This document shows positions 6,510 to 6,891 of a DNA stretch of 6,891 nt, in pieces. A program made the translations under genes and the position numbers. How positions within the stretch are numbered: the first letter of the stretch is position 1; every line of letters starts with the position of its first letter. A model generated the notes under the pieces. The model worked only from the letters and a program-made list of their open reading frames with translations. It searched no databases and was not told where the DNA came from. Source of the stretch: an uncultured Bacteroidales bacterium (GTDB taxonomy: Bacteria > Bacteroidota > Bacteroidia > Bacteroidales > P3). The DNA lies in the NCBI GenBank assembly GCA_947176325.1, contig CAMWQD010000060.1, positions 1 to 6,891 on the forward strand. Reading direction: 5' to 3'.

Positions 6510-6735
6510 CCGCGCCGGCAATGTAATTATATTAAAACATAAGATAAAGTTTGTATATTTATGAAAAACAGCATAATTTTTCGCCATTATAACACCCAAG
6601 ACTTATCAACAGAAAAACGGGGCAAAAATTTCATTCATTACTTCATATAGCAATATTATAATTTTGATTTCAAAGCAAATAAAGCCTTAATTTGGCTTGA
6701 TTTTCAAATTTTTGCAAGAAAACACGGAAAACGCC
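6510..6735. other. AT-rich intergenic stretch with no gene
   Basis: No convincing coding sequence is present on either strand. The best small frame is 29 codons at 6561-6650 (+), without ribosome binding site or promoter support. A possible hairpin lies at 6677-6703. The marked drop in GC relative to the coding part fits a regulatory or non-coding interval between divergent genes. Confidence 0.6.
6677..6703. repeat. Imperfect inverted repeat in the AT-rich intergenic region
   Basis: AAATAAAGCC (6677-6686) and GGCTTGATTT (6694-6703) pair over 9 of 10 positions around a TTAATTT loop. It lacks a proper downstream T-run on the + strand, so a terminator role is doubtful. Two nearby short palindromes, TTTGA-TT-TCAAA at 6663-6674 and TTGA-TTT-TCAA at 6697-6707, add local symmetry. 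Confidence 0.3.
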
Positions 6736-6737
6736 TG

Positions 6738-6809
6738 TTTACATTTGTAGAATTTCGCTTTGTAATCCGATTTTTCCTGCCGACGCGCCGAACTGTTTAC
6801 AAAATTAAA
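6738..6809. promoter_or_regulatory. Two distal copies of the XRE-region palindrome
   Basis: TTTAC-ATTT-GTAGA at 6738-6751 and TTTAC-AAAA-TTAAA at 6796-6809 each match the TTTAC-N4-GTAAA palindrome with one mismatch. The first contains a perfect TAnnTTTG (6740-6747, +); the second contains one on the minus strand (TAATTTTG). They lie far from the XRE gene and near the right edge, so they may belong to the promoter of a gene beyond the window. From about 6810 to the end I see no gene start. Confidence 0.55.
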
Positions 6810-6891
6810 CCCAATCTTCCCTACCCTCGATTTTCGATAGAGCCGTTTTAAGCCCTTTTCTCCAAAAAATCGAACTTGCCCTCCCCTCTCC

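Noticed and set aside
6603..6611. TTATCAACA, one mismatch from a DnaA box, in the AT-rich interval
   Set aside because: It is a single imperfect site with no cluster and no replication gene nearby, so it does not support an origin.
6561..6650. 29-codon frame starting ATG at 6561 (+), preceded by TATATTTA
   Set aside because: It is very short, has no ribosome binding site or -33 element, and the AT-rich composition makes such frames likely by chance.
6663..6707. Possible terminator or small RNA in the AT-rich interval
   Set aside because: The stem is imperfect, there is no adequate T-run and no promoter with correct spacing, so I kept only the inverted repeat as a weak feature.
6711..6747. 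+ strand promoter made of TTTG (6711-6714) and TACATTTG (6740-6747)
   Set aside because: The -7 match is perfect, but the spacing is 25 bp rather than 19-21, so the pair is not a convincing promoter.

Overview
The window looks like chromosomal DNA from a member of the Bacteroidales. The reasons are the protein repertoire (an MqsA-family HTH protein without a Panacea extension, Ptb, a DUF1343/NamZ exo-muramidase with a MurU-like partner, a LolC/FtsX-type permease and an XRE regulator with a Bacteroidales-type C-terminus), upstream regions poor in Shine-Dalgarno sequence, and promoter elements of the Bacteroidetes -7 type (TAnnTTTG). The coding part is moderately GC-rich. The last ~470 bp is AT-rich and holds no gene. 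I cannot fix the genus from the sequence.

Layout, left to right: (1) the 3' end of an MqsA-type antitoxin/HTH gene (+); (2) a perfect 16-bp hairpin that works as a terminator in both directions; (3) ptb, phosphate butyryltransferase (-), with no butyrate kinase in the window; (4) a short divergent intergenic region with a 9-bp direct repeat; (5) a MATE-family multidrug/cation exporter (+); (6) a two-gene minus-strand operon, namZ then a murU-like nucleotidyltransferase, joined by a 4-bp ATGA overlap; (7) a divergent promoter region centred on a perfect 10-bp-arm palindrome; (8) an FtsX/LolC-type ABC permease (+), whose stop overlaps by 14 bp the convergent end of (9) an XRE-family regulator (-); (10) a gene-free AT-rich stretch to the right edge with five copies of a 14-bp palindromic element.

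Two groups of genes seem to work together. NamZ should release N-acetylmuramic acid from peptidoglycan fragments outside the cytoplasm, and the coupled MurU-like enzyme could activate MurNAc-1-phosphate to UDP-MurNAc. Together they suggest a cell-wall sugar salvage operon whose kinase (AmgK type) lies elsewhere. The XRE regulator seems to be autoregulated: its predicted promoter is covered by two of the five copies of TTTAnnTTTGTAAA, and a third lies against its start codon. The repeat contains the Bacteroidetes -7 consensus, so a protein binding it would mask promoters directly. Two further copies about 240-330 bp away suggest that the regulator also controls a gene beyond the right edge. This repeat family and the hairpin-encoded insertion inside the murU-like gene are the least ordinary things in the window. 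The rest is recognisable housekeeping or accessory content.
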